From: Chitinophaga pinensis
GTDB taxonomy: Bacteria > Bacteroidota > Bacteroidia > Flavobacteriales_D > Crocinitomicaceae
Direction: 5' to 3'
DNA: 64,000 bases
NCBI GenBank assembly: GCA_945902745.1
Contig: CAMDNE010000006.1
Location: 62,001-126,000 of the forward strand
Shown: positions 55,694-63,982 of the stretch, piece by piece
Position numbering within the stretch: position 1 is the first letter of the stretch
Layout: each line of letters starts with the position of its first letter
The notes under the pieces: model-generated
Told to the model about the DNA's origin: nothing
What the model saw: the letters and a program-made list of their open reading frames with translations, nothing else
The model's database searches: none
Translations under genes and position numbers: made by a program

Positions 55694-56383
55694 TTATTTT
55701 ATTAGAGTAGGAAATGAATAACTTTGGATAGCACCTGTCAAATCATAAAAATCAAACATGATGTATGTATTCTTTGAGGCAGAACCTTTAAGGGAATATG
55801 TTAATTGGTTTAATCCTGGCGATAAAGTTGTTTTTTCATTCTTCAAAACACCTTGAATAGTTGTGTTAACTCCTGCACTCATCATTTTTAAAGATGGTAA
55901 TTCAATTGTATTACCCGAATAACTTGAATATTCAACTGGCACAACCAAAGTTGCTCCGGTCATATCCTTTCCGCCTACTATATCCGTTGAAAAAGAAAGT
56001 TTTTCAAAATCAAATACGATTCGGTGAGGTGAAACCACAAGTTTAATTGTTTCAGGAATACTTGGATGAAAACATTCACCAACATGACTTGAATGAATTG
56101 ACTCATCAAAGTGCATTGATAAATGATATTCGCCTGGAAAATCAAATTTTATACTGCTCAATGTATTTCCATTTACTGATTTAAATAGAATTGAATCAGC
56201 TGAATTTGTTATTGTCCAAATAGTTTGATTAATAAACTCTTTTTTCAATAGATTTTCAGGAAGTGTTTCTCCAAAACCTATTTGGTATAAAGTTTCAGAT
56301 GAGTTATTTTCTGACTCAATTGTTTGAGCTGAAAGCTGGGTGAATGATACTAGTAATAGTATCCCTAAATTTAAATACTTCAT
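55694..56383 (-). CDS. Secreted protein of unknown function upstream of the type-B cargo
   Basis: A 229-residue protein with a signal peptide (1-19; LLLVSFTQLSAQ), a beta-rich body and no recognised domain. It contains a motif like cargo-associated Ig folds (LSMHFDESIHSSHVGECFHP). It lies 6 bases upstream of the type-B cargo gene and must be co-transcribed with it, so it may be an accessory or chaperone of that cargo. No T9SS C-terminal domain is seen. Confidence 0.6.
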   Translation of the reverse strand: MKYLNLGILLLVSFTQLSAQTIESENNSSETLYQIGFGETLPENLLKKEFINQTIWTITNSADSILFKSVNGNTLSSIKFDFPGEYHLSMHFDESIHSSHVGECFHPSIPETIKLVVSPHRIVFDFEKLSFSTDIVGGKDMTGATLVVPVEYSSYSGNTIELPSLKMMSAGVNTTIQGVLKNEKTTLSPGLNQLTYSLKGSASKNTYIMFDFYDLTGAIQSYSFPTLIK

Positions 56384-56656
56384 ATAATTAAGTCGTTCTA
56401 AAACAAATTATATAGAGTTTAGGAGTAGTGCAATGAAAACAAGAATTGTAAATTAGATAGCATTTAGTTTTATGTGGATTTCAAACTAATTCTAATAAAA
56501 TTCGGGACAAAAGTACACATTTTAATGTGTATATAACAAATTTTTGTATAAATCAAAGATGAAATAAACCCATAAAAATTAATTAAGAGCCTAAAAAATA
56601 GATGTTTTACAAACAAATTCAATTCTCAGAAGGATTTCTGAATAACGACTAGAATT

Positions 56657-57220
56657 CTATTTATTATTCCAATTCGTCATCGTCATTCCCAAGCCAATTG
56701 TCGTAAACCCTTTGATAAATTCTGTCGCAATTTTTATGCGTTCAGTTAGTGTTTCTTTCTCTTCGGTTGACCATTCACCCAAAACATAATCCACTTGTTG
56801 ACCTTTGTTGAACTCGCTTCCTACACCAAAACGCAAGCGCGCATATTCTTGCGAATTTAATGTTGCTTGAATATCTTTCAAACCGTTGTGGCCACCATCA
56901 CTTCCCTTGCCTTTCATGCGCAATTTACCAAATGGCAAAGCCAAATCATCTGTTATAACCAAAATATTCTCTCTTGGAATTTTTTCAGCCTGCATCCAAT
57001 AATTAACCGCCTTTCCTGAAAGATTCATGAAGGTTGTCGGTTTAATCAAAATGATGGTTCTTCCTTTAAATTTCACCTCAGCAACTTCCGCTTGTTTATT
57101 TAAAGCAAATTGTCCTTCACGCTCTTTAGCAAAGGCTTCAACTACTTTGAATCCTATGTTGTGACGCGTTTCGGCATATTTTAAACCAGGATTCCCAAGA
57201 CCAATGATTAAGTACTTCAT
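56657..57220 (-). CDS. pth: Peptidyl-tRNA hydrolase
   Basis: The start is set at the ATG giving MKYLIIGLGNPGLKYAETRH, the normal Pth N-terminus; the longer frame (to 57277) adds 19 residues not seen in the family. The 187-residue enzyme has the catalytic His in YAETRHNIGF, the Asn in PTTFMNLSG, and DDLALPFGKLRMKGKGSDGG with the catalytic Asp. It frees tRNA from peptidyl-tRNA. No neighbouring ribosomal protein gene is present. Confidence 0.93.
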   Translation of the reverse strand: MKYLIIGLGNPGLKYAETRHNIGFKVVEAFAKEREGQFALNKQAEVAEVKFKGRTIILIKPTTFMNLSGKAVNYWMQAEKIPRENILVITDDLALPFGKLRMKGKGSDGGHNGLKDIQATLNSQEYARLRFGVGSEFNKGQQVDYVLGEWSTEEKETLTERIKIATEFIKGFTTIGLGMTMTNWNNK

Positions 57221-57267
57221 GATGCAAATATAATTAGAAGGTGGAATATGGAGCATAGAACATGGAA

Positions 57268-57480
57268 CATAGAGCATGGATTGTTTCTCTTGAACTTAAA
57301 ATAATCCCCGTTCTAAACATTAACCATTGTAAAAAACCTAAAAAATTGAATGGTTCTAAAAATCAAATCCATGTTCCATACTCTATCAGCGATAGCGGTC
57401 TATGTTCTTTAAAGATCATGGAATATTGAGCATAGAGCATGGATTGTTTCTCGAGAACTTAAAATGATCTCCATTCTGAA
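57268..57480. repeat. Non-coding stretch with two imperfect 50-bp direct repeats
   Basis: The gap from 57221 to 57570 (about 350 bases) holds no gene. Copies at 57268-57317 and 57431-57480 share a core (CATAGAGCATGGATTGTTTC) followed by GAACTTAAAAT. Between them is AT-rich DNA with an AGCGATAGCGG element. The left copy is preceded by near-palindromic ATAGAACATGG / ACATAGAGC runs. No ORF or known mobile element is seen. Confidence 0.6.
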
Positions 57481-57570
57481 CAATTACTTTATAAAAATCA
57501 AAGTAATAGATTGGTTCTAGGTAAACAGTCAATGATCTAGCCTCTATCATCTAACTCTAACCTCTAATTT

Positions 57571-58602
57571 CTAAACCATATCAAATGCAGTCACAAAAAC
57601 GGGCCCTTTAGAAATAGCTTTTGAAGTTGGATTTCTTCGTTCTACAACATCGACAGGATTTGCGCCTATGAGTTTATTAAAAAATCCCCAATGCATTTTG
57701 TCTTTTATAGATGTGTAAAATGGGTCCTGTTCATCTATCCACCAAAGCATCAAATTACATTTTTCTTGTGCTAAAATTGACGAAAATAGTTCTTCAAGAA
57801 GAATGGGGTTATTGTCTTTTGAGAACACAATTTCAGGAACTAAAAAAATATGATTTTTGGGTTTGATAAGCTTATTTAAGAATGGGATGAAAGGAATTAT
57901 ATTAGTTAATAATCCTCCGAATTTTCCAGGTAATCGGACGATTTCCCAATTCACTTTTGTTACCCGTGTAAAAGCTACTATTTCACCATTCCCGTCTTTT
58001 AAAATATAAAACGGCGCTTTTTCTGCATGTGTTGTAAAGAAATAGTTGTGCTCACCATATTGTTTTTCAACGATTTCTTTAAGTGCATCCCAATCTTTAG
58101 AAAGCTCAACACGAGATGAACGTTTTGGATAAAACCGGCTAAAACTTTGCGTGGCTAATTGACTAATAACGTTGAATCCGAAATTCTCACTCATCCATTT
58201 ACTTCGATCGTTTCTCGGATCAATATAGGCATACAATGATTCCACTGGTTCATCAGAATGTTTGCCTTCAAATACCTCATCAAAAAATTGATTCAATTCT
58301 CGTTTTAAAAATGAATTGCCTTTGTCAGCATTCTTCTTCTTGATCCCAGCTTGAGCAAAAGAATGAAAAGCAAAATAACGGATATACCAAAATTTATCGC
58401 GTTGACAAAAAGTAACATTTCCGATTACTTTATCAGTGCGCTCCATTGATAAAAAAAGAGGATTATCAGCTTCTAAAATTCGTTCAGTGGTATCCAAATG
58501 ACGGTATTTCGCGCCATTTGTTCCAAGCGTTGTATTGTTGAGCAATTCCAATAATGCTGGAGTTGCTTTTTTCCTAATTTTGAATATCGAACTTAAAGCC
58601 AT
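57571..58602 (-). CDS. GNAT-like protein of unknown function
   Basis: A 343-residue soluble protein with no signal peptide. The N-terminal half has a beta pattern (VIGNVTFCQRDKFWYIRYFA) and SKWMSENFGFNV, similar to the C-terminal N-S-x-GF motif of GNAT acetyltransferases, followed by a second similar half. I judge a double GNAT-like fold possible but not proven. The gene starts one base after (TAATG overlap) the alcohol dehydrogenase gene stop, so the two are co-translated. Confidence 0.5.
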   Translation of the reverse strand: MALSSIFKIRKKATPALLELLNNTTLGTNGAKYRHLDTTERILEADNPLFLSMERTDKVIGNVTFCQRDKFWYIRYFAFHSFAQAGIKKKNADKGNSFLKRELNQFFDEVFEGKHSDEPVESLYAYIDPRNDRSKWMSENFGFNVISQLATQSFSRFYPKRSSRVELSKDWDALKEIVEKQYGEHNYFFTTHAEKAPFYILKDGNGEIVAFTRVTKVNWEIVRLPGKFGGLLTNIIPFIPFLNKLIKPKNHIFLVPEIVFSKDNNPILLEELFSSILAQEKCNLMLWWIDEQDPFYTSIKDKMHWGFFNKLIGANPVDVVERRNPTSKAISKGPVFVTAFDMV

Positions 58603-59771
58603 TAAATAGCATTCAACACAATTGATTCAACATCTGTTGGAGTAATCGCTTGTCTTTCCCCCATTGCTAGCCATCCTCTATCAACAAATCTCGTTTTGAT
58701 GATTTCGGCAATGTGATCTGTATCAGCTGAATAATCTGAAATTTTAGTATGAATCCCCAAAGATTGAAAAAATGCTTCTGTTTTCACTATTGCTTGTTCG
58801 GCAATTTCTTCATTACTACCTTCTAAATTCCATACACGTTTACCATATTGAACCAATTTCTCTTTTTTGTTTTCAAACTGATTTTCGTACAAGCGAGGAG
58901 CAATAATTGCCAACGTGCGCGCATGATCTATCCCATAAATTGCAGTTAATTCATGTCCAATCATATGGGTCGTCCAATCTGTTGGAACGCCGCATCGTAA
59001 ATTTCCATTCAAGGCATGTGTAGCACATAACATTAAGTTGGAAGCTAATTTATAATTATTCGGATGTTCGATTACTTCGGATCCAATTTCAATCAAGGTT
59101 TGAAGAATTGCTTCAGCTTGTCGTTCTTGTAAAAGATTGGCAGTTGGGAACGTTAAATATTGCTCCAAGGTGTGCATGAATGCATCTGTAATACCGTTTG
59201 CAATTTGTTTTTTAGGCAATGAAGCAACAACAGTTGGATCACAAAACGAAAATTTTGGAAAGAATAAGGGTCCTCCCATTGTTAACTTTTCTTTTAATTC
59301 ATCACGACTTATCACAGCACCAGAGTTTGCCTCTGAACCAGTTGCTGGTAATGTCAAGTATGTTCCGAATGGTAAAGCTTGGGTAAATACTTTCCCTTCT
59401 TTGCGTTGCAAAACTTCGTACGTATCACCTTCATAATAAAAAGCACCTGTCATGAATTTTACTCCATCGATCACCGATCCACCGCCAACTGCAAGAATAA
59501 AATCAATGTCTTTTTCTCGCGCCAATTCAACTCCTTTCATCAAGGTTGTATACTGAGGATTCGCTTCAATTCCTCCAAATTCGATTACTTCAAAATCGGT
59601 CAAATGAGTCAGGATTTTATTTAGAATCCCAGTAGTTTTTATACTTCCGCCACCATAGGCTAAAAGGATTCTTTTCTTACTAGAAAATTCAGTAATTAAT
59701 TGTGGTAATCGTTCTAATTGGTCTTTTCCAAAAACGATTCTCGTCGGGTTGATAACTTCGAAATTTAACAT
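58602..59771 (-). CDS. Iron-containing alcohol dehydrogenase, YqhD/Bdh-like
   Basis: A 389-residue group III enzyme. The NADPH-binding region has AYGGGSIKTTG and LAVGGGSVIDGVKF; the metal site ligands are in NGITDAFMHTLEQYL (Asp, His) and in DWTTHMIGHELTAIYGIDHA (two His), the pattern of E. coli YqhD and clostridial butanol dehydrogenases. It probably reduces short-chain aldehydes with NADPH. Its ATG is the first gene of a two-gene operon with the GNAT-like gene. Confidence 0.9.
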   Translation of the reverse strand: MLNFEVINPTRIVFGKDQLERLPQLITEFSSKKRILLAYGGGSIKTTGILNKILTHLTDFEVIEFGGIEANPQYTTLMKGVELAREKDIDFILAVGGGSVIDGVKFMTGAFYYEGDTYEVLQRKEGKVFTQALPFGTYLTLPATGSEANSGAVISRDELKEKLTMGGPLFFPKFSFCDPTVVASLPKKQIANGITDAFMHTLEQYLTFPTANLLQERQAEAILQTLIEIGSEVIEHPNNYKLASNLMLCATHALNGNLRCGVPTDWTTHMIGHELTAIYGIDHARTLAIIAPRLYENQFENKKEKLVQYGKRVWNLEGSNEEIAEQAIVKTEAFFQSLGIHTKISDYSADTDHIAEIIKTRFVDRGWLAMGERQAITPTDVESIVLNAI

Positions 59772-59832
59772 ATTATGACTATTTGAATTTTCCTGCTAAT
59801 AAATCAGGTATAATGCCAATCTGGATTTGGTT

Positions 59833-59855
59833 ATACTGGATTTTTATTCCAGTAT
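59833..59855. other. Hairpin in the gap before the tRNA
   Basis: ATACTGGA pairs perfectly with TCCAGTAT around a TTTTTAT loop, in the gap between the alcohol dehydrogenase start and tRNA-Ser. It has no T-run on either side, so a terminator is not clear; it could be an operator or transcript structure. Confidence 0.35.
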
Positions 59856-59962
59856 TATCAAATACTAATCGGTATTACGAAGTTATTGAATTTTGCTTTG
59901 ATTGACGCTTATAAAGCCAAGTGAATGTTATTTATTTTTAGTATTTTCGCTTCCCTTAAAAA

Positions 59963-60047
59963 GGAGAGGTGGCAGAGTGGCTGAACGCGCACGCCTGGAA
60001 AGCGTGTTTACGGCAACGTAACGGGGGTTCGAATCCCCCTCTCTCCG
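59963..60047 (+). tRNA. tRNA-Ser(GGA)
   Basis: An 85-nt tRNA. Acceptor stem GGAGAGG pairs with the CTCTCC end (one G-U), the anticodon stem CACGC/GCGTG holds the loop CTGGAAA with anticodon GGA, a long variable arm is present as in Ser tRNAs, and the T-loop is TTCGAAT. The 3' CCA is not fully encoded (G-C-A), so it is added after transcription. It reads UCC/UCU codons. Confidence 0.95.
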
Positions 60048-60234
60048 CAATATAATTTGATGAATTAAGCTGAGCAAATAATAATAAAGAATAAGCTCGC
60101 TTAATTCTTTATTATTAAAAGCGAAGCAATTCTGAAGAATGAAGAATTGGATTCATCTAATTATTATTGTTCAAGGTTCCTCGTTTTGGGGTTCATGAAA
60201 TAATCCACCTCACTCCAAAATGAAATGAAGAAAA

Positions 60235-60702
60235 TTATTCTTCCCCACTTATTTCTTTACTCCCTTGAATGATAGATTCTCTCGTGATGTTATTATCTAT
60301 TAGAAGTCCATACCGTACCATTCCGTTTTCTTTAGTAGCAGTTGCGCAAAATTCGGTAAATCTGCATCTTTTTAATGCAGCATCATCAAAAGATAAGGTG
60401 TTTTTTAAGTAACGTTTATATTCAGTTACAAGTCGAACAGCTTCTTCTTTTTCCTCATTTGCGGTATTAACCATACCTCCTTTTCCAGCTGCATAGGATT
60501 CATGAAATTTTGCTTCTTCTTGAGATTTAGCCCTTGCCACAAAATTTAAAGTGGTGTCTAATGTCATGCCTGAAAATTGCACTGACATTTCTTTTATAAG
60601 CTCTTTTTCAAATTTCTCTACGCTGAAATTATTAGCTTTTTGAGCATGTGCTCCTATAATCGGTAATAAGATTAGACTGATGGTTAAAATAAAATCTTTC
60701 AT
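60235..60702 (-). CDS. Small secreted protein, possibly CAP-like
   Basis: A 155-residue protein with a signal peptide (1-20, LLPIIGAHAQ). The segment TTLNFVARAKSQEEAKFHES recalls the start of CAP/SCP domains, and the end (TEFCATATKENGMVRYGLLI) recalls their final strand, but key His/Glu residues are not clear. I do not assign a function. Its start overlaps the end of the upstream gene by 71 bases, so translation of the two is linked or one annotation end is wrong. Confidence 0.5.
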   Translation of the reverse strand: MKDFILTISLILLPIIGAHAQKANNFSVEKFEKELIKEMSVQFSGMTLDTTLNFVARAKSQEEAKFHESYAAGKGGMVNTANEEKEEAVRLVTEYKRYLKNTLSFDDAALKRCRFTEFCATATKENGMVRYGLLIDNNITRESIIQGSKEISGEE

Positions 60703-61183
60703 GATTTTTGCTTTTATTTAAAATTAAGCTAAAGAAAGAAATAATTAAATAATAGTTGTTTCCTATTTTTTTACTTGTAACCCAAAATTTAGTTGGATGA
60801 AACAATTCCATATGCTTTGCAAATTCAGATTCCTCTATAGTTTCAATAATTCCATTAGCAAAATATTCAGGGGATAATTGTAATATGTCCGTTTCAGTAG
60901 AATAAAGATCGTGTAAATAACCTTGACCCTCTACAGAATTATTTTCTTTTTTACTCAGGTAAGATTCCAAATAGTTGTAGCACCCTTTATCCATTCCCGG
61001 ATCTATCGTTAATTCGTATCCAAATTTTTCTTTCAGTGATTTAGAAACTGCATCTATAATAATGCTTAGACTATCTGATTTATTAGCAGCCGACACTGGC
61101 GTATCATTTCCTTTATTTTCAGAAGAACTTGCATTAACAAAGAAAGGAAATAAGATTAGAGATAATTTAATTAAATTCTTCAT
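60632..61183 (-). CDS. Secreted protein of unknown function (183 residues)
   Basis: The start is set at the ATG giving MKNLIKLSLILFPFFVNASS, a signal peptide; an upstream in-frame start adds 10 residues without value. The mature part is hydrophilic with no recognised domain. The last 32 residues (from SLILNKSKN) read through the start of the next gene; a stop in the +1 frame lies exactly at the point where the protein pattern ends (NYYLIISFF), so a lost stop or frameshift is possible. It may be a diverged sister of the next gene. Confidence 0.5.
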   Translation of the reverse strand: MKNLIKLSLILFPFFVNASSSENKGNDTPVSAANKSDSLSIIIDAVSKSLKEKFGYELTIDPGMDKGCYNYLESYLSKKENNSVEGQGYLHDLYSTETDILQLSPEYFANGIIETIEESEFAKHMELFHPTKFWVTSKKIGNNYYLIISFFSLILNKSKNHERFYFNHQSNLITDYRSTCSKS

Positions 61184-61220
61184 GCTTTTATCTATTTTTA
61201 AGTGGTGAATCACAACTGGT

Positions 61221-61886
61221 TTATATCTCTATAAAATTATCATCCCGGAAAAGGGTTGTGAATTCTACATCTTTGAATTTAGTAATTTTAAACCAAGCGA
61301 ATACTGGAATTAATTTAGTTGCAGTTAATGTTATTTTAGTAACATTTTCTAATATTAGAATCCTAAATGTTATTTCACGGGTTTCTTCAAAGGGAAATTC
61401 AGAGCTATACTTACTTGGCCAAACGGTATTCCGTATTATACCTTTAATGACAATCTTGAATACTAAATTTGAATTACTCGTATCAAAATTAACCAAGAGT
61501 TCATCTTTAGTTCCTAAAGCATTTAGCGTTGTATAATATATATTGTCAAAATATAATTCATATTTAAGATCAGACGGTCCAAAATTAATTTCCAATGTTG
61601 GCATTTGTATCAAAAGGTTCCCCCTTTTCTCAACTGAATTTATTTCATTTTGAATAACACCTTCTTGATTTTCTTCAACTAAAGTAGAAATATTAGCATT
61701 TTTATTCTCGGCAAGATTATCCAAAAAATCAATTAAATCGGGATGTTCTTTTGCCGCAACCCACTCAGGCAAACTTTCTTCTTTCCACACCATAGTTTCG
61801 GAAGTCGCCTCGTCTATTAATTTACCTATCGAAACTGGCCCGATAGATTTATCTGTTTTGGGGCTAACGTAATACCAATTTTCCAT
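61221..61886 (-). CDS. GYF_2-domain protein, paralogue 1
   Basis: A 221-residue protein whose N-terminus (about 1-55) is a GYF_2 domain (MENWYYVSPKTDKSIGPVSI then WKEESLPEWVAAKEHP). The remaining 160 residues are a beta-rich domain I do not recognise (LEINFGPSDLKYELYFDNI, then KIVIKGIIRN). It lacks the L7/L12-like middle domain of the two paralogues upstream. No signal peptide, so cytoplasmic, or anchored through a partner. It is one of three tandem copies. Confidence 0.65.
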   Translation of the reverse strand: MENWYYVSPKTDKSIGPVSIGKLIDEATSETMVWKEESLPEWVAAKEHPDLIDFLDNLAENKNANISTLVEENQEGVIQNEINSVEKRGNLLIQMPTLEINFGPSDLKYELYFDNIYYTTLNALGTKDELLVNFDTSNSNLVFKIVIKGIIRNTVWPSKYSSEFPFEETREITFRILILENVTKITLTATKLIPVFAWFKITKFKDVEFTTLFRDDNFIEI

Positions 61887-62000
61887 TTTTTCTATAATTA
61901 AAAATCCTATTTACTTTTATTTAAAACCATTTCTTAGCTTGTTAATGAGAATCTGTTCGGTGATTAAAAGAATGATATTCCTAAAAGGCGAACTTTCACA

Positions 62001-62840
62001 CTAAGGTTCCATTCGAATATCTCCTCTTGAAAAAACAGTTAACGGCATATTGAATTTGATTTTTATTACCTCGTTAGCATCTAAATTTATTGTCATGTCA
62101 TTTGCGCCACATTGACTATAAAACAAGTACTTACAATATACTTTTACATTATATTTCCCTGGTGGACGATCAAAAAAATTGTACCCCCATTTTGTTCTAT
62201 ATGGTTCCCCATCAATTTCTACGATTGGTGTGCACAAAGCAAATAGAAATGCCATTGGATTGTAATTTGTTGTAACAACAATACCAGTAACACTCTTTAA
62301 CGTTTCTGAAGCAGGTTGATTCTCAGGAGTAGCATGATTGGTAATATTCTCTGTATGTGTCGTATTATTTTTCTCACCATTCTCCACTTTTACAGTATGA
62401 GTAATAATTCCATTCGTCGCTAAACGCTTACTCAACGTTTCTGCATCCGATAAACTTAGGCCGCTTTTCACTAAGGCAGGAATCGTTTCAACTAATTGGG
62501 CTGCTTCTGTCAAACTGCAGGCTAATTCATCTTGTAATACTTTAACAGCCGCAAGTTTATCCGCAATCTCCGTATTGGTAATAATATTATATGTTGACGT
62601 GTCTTCTTCTTTTACAGGAACACTAGGCACAGATTTCGTTCCCGACAATTCTTGGCTATTATTTGCAAGCACTTCTTGGAAATCGGCTAAATCTGGGTGC
62701 GCTTTTGCTGCAACCCACTCAGGCAAACTTTCTTCTTTCCACACCATCGTTTCAGGAGTTGCTTCAGCTATTAATTTTCCTATTGAAACTGGCCCAACAG
62801 ACTCTTCTGTTTTAGGACTTACGTAATACCAATTTTCCAT
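62001..62840 (-). CDS. GYF_2 protein with L7/L12-like domain, paralogue 2
   Basis: A 279-residue protein: GYF_2 domain (1-55), Ser/Val-rich linker, a domain at about 84-154 resembling the ribosomal L7/L12 C-terminal domain (KLAAVKVLQDELACSLTEAA, then LVETIPALVKSGLSLSDAET), another linker, and a C-terminal beta region (about 190-279; PEGA-like: GEPYRTKWGYNFFDRPPGKY). No signal peptide. It shares its first 150 residues almost exactly with paralogue 3. A partner-binding role is inferred. Confidence 0.7.
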   Translation of the reverse strand: MENWYYVSPKTEESVGPVSIGKLIAEATPETMVWKEESLPEWVAAKAHPDLADFQEVLANNSQELSGTKSVPSVPVKEEDTSTYNIITNTEIADKLAAVKVLQDELACSLTEAAQLVETIPALVKSGLSLSDAETLSKRLATNGIITHTVKVENGEKNNTTHTENITNHATPENQPASETLKSVTGIVVTTNYNPMAFLFALCTPIVEIDGEPYRTKWGYNFFDRPPGKYNVKVYCKYLFYSQCGANDMTINLDANEVIKIKFNMPLTVFSRGDIRMEP

Positions 62841-62926
62841 TTTTTTAATAAATAATGTGCTTTTAATTTTTAGAAAACCAAATTTCTAAATGACAGAATC
62901 ACCCCCCAAATAATTCCTCGGTAATA

Positions 62927-63982
62927 TTAGTTTGTAAAGAATGAAATGAAAATTAAGAGGGTAAATAAAATAAGTGGTACTAATCCCACCCAGCTCCAAA
63001 TATACAATCCTTTTGGTTTTCCCATTATTGTGGGTGAAGATTCTGCGATCGCGCTGCTATTGTTTTGGTAATAAGCTAACAGATTTTTTGTTCGGATAAA
63101 TAAAATTAATGCAATTGTTGCCCCGAGAACCCCTAAAACCAAAAAAGCAATAAAAAGTGCAGGTTCATTGTCATAAGAATAGTTATTAAAAGCTAAATAG
63201 AAGAGAAAAGTAAGAACACTATACCCGATTATTTCAATCAGAAAAGCTTTTTTAGCCCAAGCAAGCAGTTCTGAATTCGATTTTTTGGGGTGAATAATCT
63301 CTTTCCTAACAGTTTCGTTTTGCGAATTATTTCTACTTTCTCTTTGGCCGCTCTCCGCAACAGGTTCCACCTTTTCTTTTTCTATCGATGCACTCGGTTT
63401 TTGTTCCTGTTGAACAATAGTTGCATTAACGACTTCAGGCGTTTTAATTCGGGGTGGTGGAACTGATTTTATTACACTCTCTTTTTCTAGTATTGGCGCC
63501 AAAGGAATTTCTTCCGCAGCATTCTCCACTTTTACAGTTTGAGTAATTATTCCATTCGTCGCTAAACGCTTACTCAACGTTTCTGCTTCCGATAAACTTT
63601 GGCCACTTTTCACTAATGCAGGAATAGTTTCAACTAATTGCGCAGCTTCTGTCAAACTGCAGGCCAACTCATCTTGCAATACTTTAACAGCCGCAAGTTT
63701 ATCCGCAATCTCCGTATTGATAATAATATTATACGTTGACGTATCTTCTTCTTTTACAGGAACACTAGGCACAGACTTCGTCCCCGACAATTCTTGGCTA
63801 TTATTTGCAAGCACTTCTTGGAAATCGGCTAAATCGGGATGTTCTTTTGCCGCAACCCACTCAGGCAAACTTTCTTCTTTCCACACCATTGTTTCAGGTG
63901 TCGCTTCAGCGACTAATTTCCCTATCGAAACTGGACCAACAGACTCTTCTGTTTTGGGACTTACGTAATACCAATTTTCCAT
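62927..63982 (-). CDS. GYF_2 protein with L7/L12-like domain and two TM segments, paralogue 3
   Basis: A 351-residue protein: GYF_2 (1-55), linker, L7/L12-like domain (about 84-154; DKLAAVKVLQDELACSLTEA, then LSEAETLSKRLATNG), a Lys/Glu/Pro-rich linker (about 155-240), and two to three C-terminal membrane helices (about 246-268, 275-295, 325-348). The soluble part is probably cytoplasmic, with the protein anchored in the inner membrane. The DNA of its 5' half is nearly identical to paralogue 2, so the duplication is recent. The upstream flank reaches the window edge. Confidence 0.7.
   Translation of the reverse strand: MENWYYVSPKTEESVGPVSIGKLVAEATPETMVWKEESLPEWVAAKEHPDLADFQEVLANNSQELSGTKSVPSVPVKEEDTSTYNIIINTEIADKLAAVKVLQDELACSLTEAAQLVETIPALVKSGQSLSEAETLSKRLATNGIITQTVKVENAAEEIPLAPILEKESVIKSVPPPRIKTPEVVNATIVQQEQKPSASIEKEKVEPVAESGQRESRNNSQNETVRKEIIHPKKSNSELLAWAKKAFLIEIIGYSVLTFLFYLAFNNYSYDNEPALFIAFLVLGVLGATIALILFIRTKNLLAYYQNNSSAIAESSPTIMGKPKGLYIWSWVGLVPLILFTLLIFISFFTN

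Noticed and set aside
57268-57480. Insertion sequence remnant
   Set aside because: No transposase fragment, no clear target-site duplication, and the repeats are direct, not inverted ends.
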